Assembly (NCBI GenBank): GCA_016293535.1
Contig: JAEDEB010000037.1
Coordinates: 1 to 21,602 of the forward strand
DNA from: Bacteroidales bacterium
Lineage (GTDB): Bacteria > Bacteroidota > Bacteroidia > Bacteroidales > UBA932
Direction: 5' to 3'
DNA: 21,602 nucleotides
Shown piece after piece: positions 8,305 to 16,642 of this stretch. Each line of letters begins with the position of its first letter. Position 1 is the first letter of the stretch. The notes beneath the pieces were generated by a model, which saw only the letters and a program-made list of their open reading frames with translations, did no database searches and was not told where the DNA came from. The position numbers and the translations under genes are program-made.

Positions 8305-9690
8305 TTATTTTTTGAAGATTGCTAAGTATTTGTCTACAGCTTCTGCTGCCTTGCGCCCGCTGGCTATAGCCCTTACCACGAGGCTGGCTCCGGATGCGGC
8401 ATCGCCTGCCACGAACACGTTGGAAGGGAACTGCGGGAGCTGAGGTTTGAGGAAGCCCATCGCAAGGAAAACTATGTCGGCTTCGATGATTTCCTTCTTG
8501 CCGTCGAGTTTCATGACAGGACGGCCTCCTTCAGGATTCGGTTCCCATATCACGCCCTCGACCTCGACGCCCTTGACGCGCCCCTTGTCGTCTCCGATGA
8601 ACCTGTCAGTGTTCAGGAGCCATCGTCTGGTGCATCCCTCCTCGTGGGAGGAAGTGGTCTTGAGTATCACCGGCCAGTTCGGCCAAGGTGTGTCAGGGTT
8701 GACCCCGACAGGAGGCTTTGGCATGATTTCTATCTGGGTGACGCTCTTTGCTCCCTGCCTGTGTGCGGTTCCTATGCAGTCGGAACCGGTGTCTCCTCCG
8801 CCGATGACAAGCACCTTCTTGTCCTTTGCCGTCACACGCTCCTCCTTCGGGAAGTCCATCCCGGCGAGAACCCTGTTCTGCTGACTCAGGAGCTCCAGGG
8901 CAAGGTGTATGCCCTTGAGTTCACGTCCCGGTGCCTTGAGATCCCTCGCCTGAGGGGTTCCCGTGCTTACGACATAGGCGTCGAAGTCCTTGATTGCCGC
9001 GTTCTCTCCGCTGAAGTCGCCGGCCGCGAGCTTGTCAAGGGAGACCGTGGTGTTGTACACGAACTTCACTCCCTCCTGCTCCATCACCCTGATTCTGCGG
9101 TCTATGACTTCCTTGTTGAGCTTGAAGTTCGGGATGCCGTAGCGGAGAAGACCTCCTGCGGCTTCGTTCTTGTCGAAGACCGTTACCTCGTAACCCTTGT
9201 AGTTGAGCTGGTTGGCGGCTGCGAGGCCTGCAGGGCCGCTCCCGATTACAGCAACCCTGAGTCCGTTGCGCTCAGGATGTTCTATGGTCACATATCCTTC
9301 CTGATAGGCACGTTCGGTGATTGCAGCCTCGTTTTCGCGGTTGGTCACGGCTTCGCCTGTGGTGAGGTAGAGTACACAGGACTTCTCGCAGAGTGCCGGA
9401 CATATACGGCCGGTGAACTCCGGAAAGTCGTTGGTCTTCTTCAGAATTTTGTATGCGCTTTCCCAGTCACCCCTGTAGAGGGCGTCATTCCATTCCGGGT
9501 CCTTGTTGCCCAGAGGACAGGCCCAGTGGCAGAAAGGTACGCCGCAGTCCATGCAGCGGCTCGCCTGTTCCTGGCGGTCCCTGGTGTTGAGGGTCTGTTC
9601 GACCTCGCTGAAATCATTGACACGGTCGTGCACGGGCCTGTATCCTGCCTCCTTGCGAGGCACTGTCAAGAATGCTTTCGGATTTCCCAT
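8305..9690 (-). CDS. gltD: Glutamate synthase small subunit (GltD)
   Basis: GltD passes electrons from NAD(P)H through FAD and Fe-S clusters to the large subunit, which makes two glutamates from glutamine and 2-oxoglutarate. The 461-residue product shows the N-terminal Fe-S cysteines (Cys46, 49, 54 and 58 in CMDCGVPFCHWACP; Cys97, 101 and 105). The FAD dinucleotide fold VIGSGPAGLAAAN is at 148-160, the pyridine nucleotide fold VIGGGDTGSDC at 295-305, and the FAD-closing motif VAGDAASGASLVVRAI at 427-442. The stretch between GFLKP (412-416) and FVAGD (425-429) looks shorter than in enterobacterial GltD. It sits 21 nt after gltB and 31 nt before carA. Cofactor preference (NADH or NADPH) cannot be assigned. 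Confidence 0.96.
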   Translation of the reverse strand: MGNPKAFLTVPRKEAGYRPVHDRVNDFSEVEQTLNTRDRQEQASRCMDCGVPFCHWACPLGNKDPEWNDALYRGDWESAYKILKKTNDFPEFTGRICPALCEKSCVLYLTTGEAVTNRENEAAITERAYQEGYVTIEHPERNGLRVAVIGSGPAGLAAANQLNYKGYEVTVFDKNEAAGGLLRYGIPNFKLNKEVIDRRIRVMEQEGVKFVYNTTVSLDKLAAGDFSGENAAIKDFDAYVVSTGTPQARDLKAPGRELKGIHLALELLSQQNRVLAGMDFPKEERVTAKDKKVLVIGGGDTGSDCIGTAHRQGAKSVTQIEIMPKPPVGVNPDTPWPNWPVILKTTSSHEEGCTRRWLLNTDRFIGDDKGRVKGVEVEGVIWEPNPEGGRPVMKLDGKKEIIEADIVFLAMGFLKPQLPQFPSNVFVAGDAASGASLVVRAIASGRKAAEAVDKYLAIFKK

Positions 9691-9711
9691 TTTTCTTTCC
9701 TTTCTGTATTC

Positions 9712-12700
9712 CTAATAATCCCTCTGCATGTCGGCTATCTTCTGCTGGAGTTTCGCTATCTTCTCCTCCTGGAGCACTCTCTTGTACTCGATAGGCACTA
9801 CCTGTATGAATTCTTCCACGTAGCGGTTCCAGTCGTCAAGCATCTTGCCGGCGAGGGCTGAGCCGGTGTGGAGATAGTGCTTTCTGATGAGTTCCTTGAG
9901 TTCCTTGCGGCTGCCGGCTTCCTCGACAAGATTGATTTCCACCATGTCCATGTTGCAGAAGTAGTCGAAATTATGGTTCTTGTCCCATACATAGGCGATT
10001 CCGCCGGACATTCCGGCAGCGAAGTTCCTTCCGGTTTCTCCGAGCACGACGACGCGTCCGCCCGTCATATACTCGCAGCAATGGTCGCCGGTGCCTTCCA
10101 CGACGGCGATGGCTCCGGAGTTGCGCACCGCGAAGCGCTCGCCTACGCGGCCGTTGACATACAGTTCACCGGTAGTGGCCCCGTAAAGACCTGTGTTTCC
10201 GGCGATTATGTTGTCCTCGGCGATGAAGTCCGGGTTCATCCTCGCAGGAGGCAGTATCGATATTCTTCCTCCCGAGAGTCCCTTTCCGAAGTAGTCATTG
10301 CACTCTCCTTCGAGCTTCATGTTCAGTCCTTTCGTTGCAAATGCGCCGAAGGACTGTCCGGCAGAACCCTTGAACTTGACATTGATGGTGGAGTCAGGGA
10401 GACCGGCTTCGCCGTATCTTCTGGCGATTTCACCGGAGACCATGGTTCCGACAGCACGGTCGGTGTTCTTGATGATATAGTCGAGGTTGACCTCTTCCTT
10501 GTTTTCAATCGCCCTTGAGGCAGCGCGCATGATTTCCTCGTCGAGCACGCCGCTCACTCTGGTGAAATCCCTGTGGTCCCAGCAGAGAGGGTTCTTGCTC
10601 TCGATTCTGTTGAGCAGACGGCTGAAATCTATGGTGCCGGCCTTGGTTTCCGGATCGGCAGCCGTTATTTCCAGCAGTTCCGTGTGCCCTATGATGTCAT
10701 CGAGTTTCCGAACTCCTATCTCAGACAGGTATTCGCGTACCTGACGGGCGAGGAAGGTGAAGAAATTGACCACATAGTCAGCCTTGCCCATGAACCTTGA
10801 ACGGAGACGCTCATCCTGGGTGGCAACTCCCACAGGGCAGGTGTTGGTGCTGCACTTTCTCATCATCACGCATCCCAGCACTATGAGCGGGAGGGTTCCG
10901 AAGGAGAATTCGTCAGCTCCGAGCATTGCCATCACAATCACGTCGTGCGCCGTCTTGAGCTGTCCGTCAGTCTGTATTCTGACCTGATGGCGGAGTCCGT
11001 TGAGCACGAGGGTCTGCTGGGTCTCGGCGAGTCCGATTTCCGGGCTGATTCCGGCAAACCTCATAGAGCTGGCAGGGCTTGCTCCCGTGCCGCCCTCGGC
11101 TCCGGAGATTACTATCAAGTCTGCCTTGGCCTTGGCCACACCTGCAGCAACGGTGCCCACTCCGCTCTCAGCTACGAGTTTTACTGAAACTGCCGCAGTC
11201 GGATTGATGTTCTTGAGGTCGAATATGAGCTGGGCAAGGTCCTCGATAGAGTAGATGTCGTGGTGAGGAGGAGGGGAGATGAGGGAGATTCCCGGAATCG
11301 CGTTTCTGGTCTTCGCAATGACCTTGTCCACCTTGAAGCCCGGAAGCTGTCCGCCTTCACCCGGTTTTGCACCCTGTGCGACCTTGATCTGGATTTCTTC
11401 GGCGTTGACGAGGTACTCTGCCGTGACGCCGAAGCGTCCGCTGGCTATCTGCTTGGTCTTGGAGGAAAGACTGACACCATCCACGCTGCTGTGGTAGCGC
11501 TGGTTGTCCTCTCCTCCTTCACCTGTGTTGCTCCTTGTTCCGAGTCTGTTCATCGCCAGGGCAAGAGCCTCGTGGGCCTCCTTCGAAAGGGCTCCGAAGG
11601 ACATTGCGCCAGTGACGAAATGCTTGACTATGCTCTCCTCGCTCTCCACTTCCTCCAGAGGAATCGGAGCATCGGCGCGTTTGAAGTCAAGGAAGTCGCG
11701 CAGGAACATCGGAGTATCCTTCTTGTCCACGATTTCAGCCCACTCCTTGAACTTCTTGTACGAACCGAGACGGGTTGCAATCTGGAGATTGGCTATGGTT
11801 TCCGGATTCCAGGCGTGAGGAATTCCGTCCTTTCTGTAGCTGAACTGTCCGTTGTTAGGAAGGAACTCGTTGATTCCCACAGGTTTGAAGGCTTCGGTAT
11901 GGAAACGTATAGCATCCTTGGCTATGTCCCTGAGACCTATACCGCCTATCGTGGATACCTCTGTGCCGAAATAGCGGTGGAGCACTTCTTCCCCTATTCC
12001 TATGCTCTCGAATATCTTCGCGCCGCGATAACTCCTGATGGTGGATATTCCCATCTTGGACATGATCTTCTTCAGACCTTTGTCAACAGCCTTGATATAG
12101 TTCTTTTCGGCAGTATGGTATTCCTCCTGAATCTTGTGCTTGCGCACGAGGTCGTCTATGACGGCGAAGGTCATGTACGGACATATCGCGCTGGCGCCGT
12201 AACCCATCAGCAGGGCGGCGTGCATGACCTCGCGTATCTCGCCCGACTCGACGATGAGGGCTGTCTGCACCCGCTTCTGTACGGATATCAGGTAGTGGTG
12301 TACCGCGCTGACCACAAGCAGGGACGGGATGGCGGCGTGTTCCGCGTCTATGTCGCGGTCGGAGAGTATGATATAGTTAACACCCTCGTCCACGCTCTCC
12401 TCGGCTTCCTTGCAGAGTCTCTCCAGCGCTCGCCTCATGCCGGCGGCTCCGTCGGATATGCTGAACAGCATAGGGAGCTTCTTGGTCTTGAATCCCTTGT
12501 ATCTGATGTTGCAAAGTATGTCCAGCTGTGTGTTGGTGAGCACCGGCTGCGGCAGACGCACGAGCTTGCAGTTCCTCTCGTCCGGCGTAAGTATGCTGCT
12601 GCCCACTGCGCCTATGTACTCGGTAAGGGACATTACAAGTTCCTCGCGTATAGGGTCGATGGCAGGGTTGGTCACCTGGGCGAACTGCTGGCGGAAATAG

Positions 12701-14190
12701 TTGAAGAACACCTGGGGACGGTCGCTGATTACTGCGAGCGGGGTGTCATTTCCCATCGAGGCCACCGGCTCCTGGCCGTTCACGCACATGGGCACTATGG
12801 TGCGGTCTATGTCCTCCTGGCCGAAGCCGAAGTTGATGAGTTTCCTTTCGTAGTCAGGAACGGAGTTCTCCACCTTTCGGCCGCTGCGCAGATTCTCGAG
12901 CTGTATCCTGTTTGTCGAGAGCCACTGCTTGTACGGATGTTCGGATGCGAGTTTTTCCTTGATTTCCCCGTCATAGTATATCCTTCCCTCAAGAGTGTCT
13001 ATCAGCAGAATCTTGCCCGGCTGGAGACGTCCCTTGCTGACTATGTCGCCGGGTTCGAAGTCCATCACCCCGACCTCGCTGGCCACGACCATCATTCCGC
13101 TGCGGGTGATGGTGTATCGGGATGGCCTCAGTCCGTTGCGGTCGAGCATTCCTCCGGCGTAGCGTCCATCGCTGAAGAGCAGGGCCGCAGGACCGTCCCA
13201 CGGTTCCATGAGTATGGAGTAGTACTCGTAGAATGCCCTCAGCTCGTCGGAAATGGGATTGGTCTCGTTGAAACTCTCCGGCACGAGCACTGACACCGCC
13301 TGAGGCAGGCTCATTCCGCTCATCAGGAAGAATTCCAGGACATTGTCCAGGCTTGCTGAGTCGCTCATTCCTTCCTGGATGAGAGGGGTGATGTCGCTGA
13401 TGTCTCCAAGCTTGCCGCTTCCCAGGACGCTTTCCCTTGCCTTCATCCAGTTTCTGTTGCCCCTGATGGTGTTTATCTCGCCGTTATGGCAAAGAACCCT
13501 GAACGGCTGGGCAAGGCTCCACTTCGGGAAGGTGTTCGTGGAGAACCTCGAGTGTACGAGAGCCATTCCTGAGGTGAACCAAGGAGATGTGAGATCCGGA
13601 TAATACTCCCTCAGCTGGAGGCTCGTGAGCATGCCCTTGTAGACTATGTTCCTTGTCGAGAGGGAACAGATGTAACACTCGGGTATGTTCCTTTCTATGT
13701 GCTTCCTTATCCTGTAGAGCTTCCTCTCGAGTTCGTCCTCTTCTATGAAACCGTTATTAGACACGAACAGCTGAACCACATAAGGTTCAGCCTTCCGTGC
13801 GTCATTTCCGAGGCATTCGGAATTGACCGGCACCTCCCTGACATGTGTCAGGGTACACTGGAGTGCCTCTATTTCCTGGCGTATGCCGTCCAGGACGGAC
13901 TGTCGGACGGACTCGCTTTTGGGGAGGAAAGCGAGTCCTGTACCGTACTGTCCTTTTTCAGGAACTGGAATCCCTTGAAGGAGAATGAACTCGTGAGGGA
14001 TCTGGAGCAGTATGCCTGCTCCGTCACCGCTCTTTCCGTCCGCTCCTTCCGCACCTCTGTGGCGCATGTTCTCAAGCACCTTGAGGGCGTTCTCGACGAG
14101 CTCGTGATTCTTGTTCCCTCGTATGTTAACGACCATGCCGACACCGCAGGCGTCGTGCTCATTGGCCGGGTTATAAAGTCCGTTTGTCAT
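9712..14190 (-). CDS. gltB: Glutamate synthase large subunit (GltB)
   Basis: The GOGAT large subunit hydrolyses glutamine, channels ammonia and forms glutamate at an FMN site. The 1492-residue length is typical. The N-terminal class II amidotransferase has Cys15 in HDACGVG, implying removal of a 14-residue leader, plus HSRFSTNTFP at 213-222 and CHNGEINT at 234-241. The FMN/2-oxoglutarate domain shows GEGGEDNQRYHSS at 890-902, AKPGEGGQLPG at 941-951 and GAEGGTGASP at 1030-1039. The 3Fe-4S cysteines are Cys1107, 1113 and 1118. The C-terminal beta-helix domain follows from about 1250 (glycine-rich GNTGLYGATTGELYVNG at 1331-1347). It is second in the operon, 15 nt behind glnN, so glutamine synthetase and GOGAT are expressed together. 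Confidence 0.98.
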   Translation of the reverse strand: MTNGLYNPANEHDACGVGMVVNIRGNKNHELVENALKVLENMRHRGAEGADGKSGDGAGILLQIPHEFILLQGIPVPEKGQYGTGLAFLPKSESVRQSVLDGIRQEIEALQCTLTHVREVPVNSECLGNDARKAEPYVVQLFVSNNGFIEEDELERKLYRIRKHIERNIPECYICSLSTRNIVYKGMLTSLQLREYYPDLTSPWFTSGMALVHSRFSTNTFPKWSLAQPFRVLCHNGEINTIRGNRNWMKARESVLGSGKLGDISDITPLIQEGMSDSASLDNVLEFFLMSGMSLPQAVSVLVPESFNETNPISDELRAFYEYYSILMEPWDGPAALLFSDGRYAGGMLDRNGLRPSRYTITRSGMMVVASEVGVMDFEPGDIVSKGRLQPGKILLIDTLEGRIYYDGEIKEKLASEHPYKQWLSTNRIQLENLRSGRKVENSVPDYERKLINFGFGQEDIDRTIVPMCVNGQEPVASMGNDTPLAVISDRPQVFFNYFRQQFAQVTNPAIDPIREELVMSLTEYIGAVGSSILTPDERNCKLVRLPQPVLTNTQLDILCNIRYKGFKTKKLPMLFSISDGAAGMRRALERLCKEAEESVDEGVNYIILSDRDIDAEHAAIPSLLVVSAVHHYLISVQKRVQTALIVESGEIREVMHAALLMGYGASAICPYMTFAVIDDLVRKHKIQEEYHTAEKNYIKAVDKGLKKIMSKMGISTIRSYRGAKIFESIGIGEEVLHRYFGTEVSTIGGIGLRDIAKDAIRFHTEAFKPVGINEFLPNNGQFSYRKDGIPHAWNPETIANLQIATRLGSYKKFKEWAEIVDKKDTPMFLRDFLDFKRADAPIPLEEVESEESIVKHFVTGAMSFGALSKEAHEALALAMNRLGTRSNTGEGGEDNQRYHSSVDGVSLSSKTKQIASGRFGVTAEYLVNAEEIQIKVAQGAKPGEGGQLPGFKVDKVIAKTRNAIPGISLISPPPHHDIYSIEDLAQLIFDLKNINPTAAVSVKLVAESGVGTVAAGVAKAKADLIVISGAEGGTGASPASSMRFAGISPEIGLAETQQTLVLNGLRHQVRIQTDGQLKTAHDVIVMAMLGADEFSFGTLPLIVLGCVMMRKCSTNTCPVGVATQDERLRSRFMGKADYVVNFFTFLARQVREYLSEIGVRKLDDIIGHTELLEITAADPETKAGTIDFSRLLNRIESKNPLCWDHRDFTRVSGVLDEEIMRAASRAIENKEEVNLDYIIKNTDRAVGTMVSGEIARRYGEAGLPDSTINVKFKGSAGQSFGAFATKGLNMKLEGECNDYFGKGLSGGRISILPPARMNPDFIAEDNIIAGNTGLYGATTGELYVNGRVGERFAVRNSGAIAVVEGTGDHCCEYMTGGRVVVLGETGRNFAAGMSGGIAYVWDKNHNFDYFCNMDMVEINLVEEAGSRKELKELIRKHYLHTGSALAGKMLDDWNRYVEEFIQVVPIEYKRVLQEEKIAKLQQKIADMQRDY

Positions 14191-14205
14191 TGTCTTTGGT
14201 TTAGC

Positions 14206-16392
14206 TTAGCTGATAAAGAGAAGTTCCCTGTACTTAGGCAGAGGCCAGAGTTTGTTGTCGACGATTTCCTCAAGCTTGTCGATAGGCTTCCTGATTGCGA
14301 AGAGCGATTCGGCTATTTCGTGGTATGCCACAGCCTTTCCGTACTCGTCGCTTATGGCGTTCGCATTCTTGCGGGCCACCCTCATTTCCTCGACCATGTC
14401 CTCTATCCTGGTCACGAGGCCGGAAATCTTTTCAACGAGGTCGATTTCGGTCTTGCATACATCCTTGTAACTCTCAGGGAACACTTCCTTTGCGCGGCTG
14501 ATGTTCTTGAGGAGACCGCTCTTGTACTCGAGTGCCGCAGGAATGACGTGGTTGATGGCCATCCTTCCGAGAACCCTTGCTTCGATCTGTACCTTCTTGC
14601 TGTAGATTTCCCACTTGACCTCGTTTCTTGCCTCAAGCTCTTCTTTCGTGTATACTCCGAGTCCCGTGAACATCTTCACGGCCGCATCGGAAGTGAACTG
14701 CCTGATCATCTCCGGCACGCTCGTTTCTGTGTCGAGTCCGCGCTTGCGCGCTTCCTTCTGCCATTCTTCGGAGTAGCCGTTGCCGTCGAAGCATACCACG
14801 CCGAGTATTTCCTTGATGATAGGCTTGAGACAGTCCATAATCGCCACGCTTGCCTTCTTGCCAGATTCCATTTCCTTGTCGACAGCGGCCTTGAACTCAA
14901 TGAGCTGCTCCGCTACGGCGCTGTCGAGGGTCGTGAGGGCGCCGGCGCAGTTTGCGCTCGAGCCTACGGCGCGGAATTCAAACCTGTTGCCCGTGAATGC
15001 GAAAGGCGAGGTCCTGTTGCGGTCGGTGTTGTCCACGAAAATCTCCGGAATCTCCACCAGACCCACGGATTTGCCGCTCTTTCCGGCTATGGTGATAGGG
15101 GTGTCGGAAGGTACTTCAAGGAGTTTCCTGAGGACTTCGGTCATGGTCTTGCCGAGGAATGCGGAAACTATTGCAGGAGGTGCCTCGTTCGCGCCGAGTC
15201 TGTGGGCGTTGGTGGCTGTGGCGATGCTGGCCTTGAGCAGTCCGTTGTGCTTCTGGACAGCTGCGAGCACATTCACGAAGAAGGTTACGAACTGGAGATT
15301 TCCCTTTGCGTCCTTTCCAGGGGCGAGGAGAGGGACGCCGGTGTCGGTGCCGAGCGACCAGTTGTTGTGCTTTCCGGAACCATTGACTCCGTCGAAAGGT
15401 TTCTCATGAAGCAGAACCACGAAGCCGTGCTTGCGCGCAATTATGTTCATAAGATTCATCACAAGCTGGTTCTGGTCGTTCGCGAGGTTCGCCTCACCGA
15501 ATATGGGTGCAAGTTCGAACTGGTTTGGCGCCACCTCGTTGTGTCTTGTCTTGATAGGAATCCCGAGCTTGTGTCCTGCCAGCTCGAGCTCGCGCATGAA
15601 TGCCGCAACCCTTCCTGGGATGGCCGCAAAATAATGGTCGTCGAGCTGCTGGTTCTTTGACGAGGCGTGGCCCATGAGAGTCCTGCCTGTCATCATCAGA
15701 TCAGGACGCGCCGCATAAAGATCCTCGTCGACAAGGAAATACTCCTGTTCCCATCCGAGATAAGTGTATACCTTCCTTACCTTTGGGTCGAAAAGGCGGC
15801 AGATAGGCACGGCAGCGTCGCTGACAGCCTTGATTGCCTTCTTGAAAGGAGTCTTGTAGTCGAGTGCCTCGCCTGTATATGCGATGAATACGGTAGGGAT
15901 GCAGAGGGTGTCGCCCTCGATGAAAACCGGCGAGGTTGGGTCCCAGGCCGTGTATCCTCTGGCCTCGAAGGTCGCGCGAATTCCGCCGTTCGGGAACGAG
16001 GATGCGTCCGGTTCCTGCTGGGCAAGGCTTTTCCCGTCGAATGACTCGATGACTCCGCCCTTTCCGTCGTAGTCAATGAGTGAGTCGTGCTTCTCGGCAG
16101 TTCCCTCGGTCAGAGGCTGGAACCAGTGGGTGACGTGGGTCACTCCGTGTTCCATGGCCCACTGCTTCATTCCCGCAGCCACACCGTCTGCTGTCTTGCG
16201 GTCGAGCGGTTCTCCGTTGTCGATGCAGTCCAGAAGCCTTCTGAGCGTTTCCGCATCGAGGTACTTGTGCATCTTGGCCCTGTCGAAGACGAGTTCGCCG
16301 TAGTAGTCGGCCAGTACGCCTGAAGGTGATTCGACTTCAACTGCCTTCTTGGTGAAAGCCTTGTTCACCAGTTCTGATCTTGTTGCACCCAT
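14206..16392 (-). CDS. glnN: Glutamine synthetase type III
   Basis: This enzyme condenses ammonia with glutamate using ATP. The 728-residue size and motifs place it in the type III family, common in Bacteroidota, not the 450-residue GSI. Recognisable blocks are THWFQPLTEGTAEKHD at 88-103, GWEQEYFLVD at 213-222, KTRHNEVAPNQFELAPIF at 281-298, LLHEKPFDGVNGSGKHNNWS at 327-346 and NRTSPFAFTGNRFEFRAVGS at 459-478; these hold the metal, glutamate and nucleotide ligands. It heads an apparent operon with gltB, gltD, carA and carB. The ATG at 16392 has no Shine-Dalgarno sequence, only an A/T-rich lead-in as is usual in Bacteroidota. Upstream lie a hairpin and a Gln/Asn-codon-rich mini-gene behind a strong promoter match, suggesting control by attenuation. 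Confidence 0.97.
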   Translation of the reverse strand: MGATRSELVNKAFTKKAVEVESPSGVLADYYGELVFDRAKMHKYLDAETLRRLLDCIDNGEPLDRKTADGVAAGMKQWAMEHGVTHVTHWFQPLTEGTAEKHDSLIDYDGKGGVIESFDGKSLAQQEPDASSFPNGGIRATFEARGYTAWDPTSPVFIEGDTLCIPTVFIAYTGEALDYKTPFKKAIKAVSDAAVPICRLFDPKVRKVYTYLGWEQEYFLVDEDLYAARPDLMMTGRTLMGHASSKNQQLDDHYFAAIPGRVAAFMRELELAGHKLGIPIKTRHNEVAPNQFELAPIFGEANLANDQNQLVMNLMNIIARKHGFVVLLHEKPFDGVNGSGKHNNWSLGTDTGVPLLAPGKDAKGNLQFVTFFVNVLAAVQKHNGLLKASIATATNAHRLGANEAPPAIVSAFLGKTMTEVLRKLLEVPSDTPITIAGKSGKSVGLVEIPEIFVDNTDRNRTSPFAFTGNRFEFRAVGSSANCAGALTTLDSAVAEQLIEFKAAVDKEMESGKKASVAIMDCLKPIIKEILGVVCFDGNGYSEEWQKEARKRGLDTETSVPEMIRQFTSDAAVKMFTGLGVYTKEELEARNEVKWEIYSKKVQIEARVLGRMAINHVIPAALEYKSGLLKNISRAKEVFPESYKDVCKTEIDLVEKISGLVTRIEDMVEEMRVARKNANAISDEYGKAVAYHEIAESLFAIRKPIDKLEEIVDNKLWPLPKYRELLFIS

Positions 16393-16448
16393 GACTTTAT
16401 AATTTAGTTGGTTTGTACTCCTGAATACTTAGGGTCCCTGTTCATAGC

Positions 16449-16482
16449 AAAAGAGGCCGGTCCCTTGCGGGCCAGCCTCTTT
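16449..16482 (-). terminator. Intrinsic-terminator-like hairpin in the glnN leader (attenuator)
   Basis: On the minus-strand RNA, AAAGAGGCUGGCCC (16482-16469) pairs with GGGACCGGCCUCUUU (16464-16450). This gives 14 base pairs with one bulged A and one G-U pair, capped by a GCAA (GNRA) tetraloop at 16468-16465. The 3' side ends in four U residues before GC. It lies between the leader mini-gene (stop at 16513) and the glnN start (16392). Its position inside the leader, not after a gene, points to a conditional terminator. The short U-tract is a weak point; it could instead act as an mRNA stability or translation element. Confidence 0.65.
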
Positions 16483-16529
16483 CAGATTTGTTAATGTTCG
16501 TATTTGCCAATGCTAACGCGCCAGGCTGG
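16472..16529 (-). promoter_or_regulatory. Antiterminator pairing segments
   Basis: CCAGCCU (16529-16523), inside codons 29-31 of the leader mini-gene, is a perfect 7-nt complement of AGGCUGG (16478-16472), which lies in the 5' arm of the terminator hairpin. If this pairing forms, the hairpin cannot close fully. A ribosome at the leader stop codon would mask the first segment, while one stalled at Gln codons 19-20 would leave it free. The pairing is seen directly; the mechanism is inferred. Confidence 0.55.
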
Positions 16530-16614
16530 TAGCGCACGTGCAGAGCATCAAGGCCTGCTGACCCTGATTTCCATTCTGGTTCTGAACGTTGCTGACGTAG
16601 TTCGAAAGATTCAT
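16513..16614 (-). CDS. Putative Gln/Asn-rich leader peptide of the glnN operon (33 aa)
   Basis: A 33-codon open frame runs from ATG (16614) to TAG (16513), 120 nt upstream of glnN on the same strand. The product has the core VQNQNGNQGQQ (residues 10-20) and contains five glutamines, all encoded by CAG (positions 11, 13, 17, 19, 20), and six asparagines (2, 5, 9, 12, 14, 16); the tail from residue 21 has none of either. No signal peptide or known domain is visible. Its position between a strong promoter match and a terminator-like hairpin is the layout of an amino-acid biosynthetic leader peptide, and Gln is the product of the first operon gene. Its function is therefore probably translation itself, as a sensor of charged tRNA-Gln. 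The start has only a weak ribosome-binding context (CAGG 4 nt upstream) but overlaps the stop of a 7-codon frame. Confidence 0.68.
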   Translation of the reverse strand: MNLSNYVSNVQNQNGNQGQQALMLCTCATSLAR

Positions 16615-16634
16615 TTTACCTGACGTTTTTTCAT
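16611..16634 (-). CDS. Possible 7-codon mini-frame overlapping the leader peptide start
   Basis: ATG at 16634 opens a 7-codon frame (MKKRQVK) whose TGA shares the four bases ATGA with the leader peptide's start. It lies just 8 nt after the -7 box, so it would begin at or within a few bases of the transcript start (leaderless). It may couple ribosomes onto the leader frame, or be chance. Confidence 0.25.
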   Translation of the reverse strand: MKKRQVK

Positions 16635-16642
16635 TGTTTCTG

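Noticed and set aside
16404..16445. 13-codon frame (MNRDPKYSGVQTN) directly after the attenuator hairpin and before glnN.
   Set aside because: Too short to support, no enrichment for a relevant amino acid, and no clear initiation signal; could be checked by conservation.
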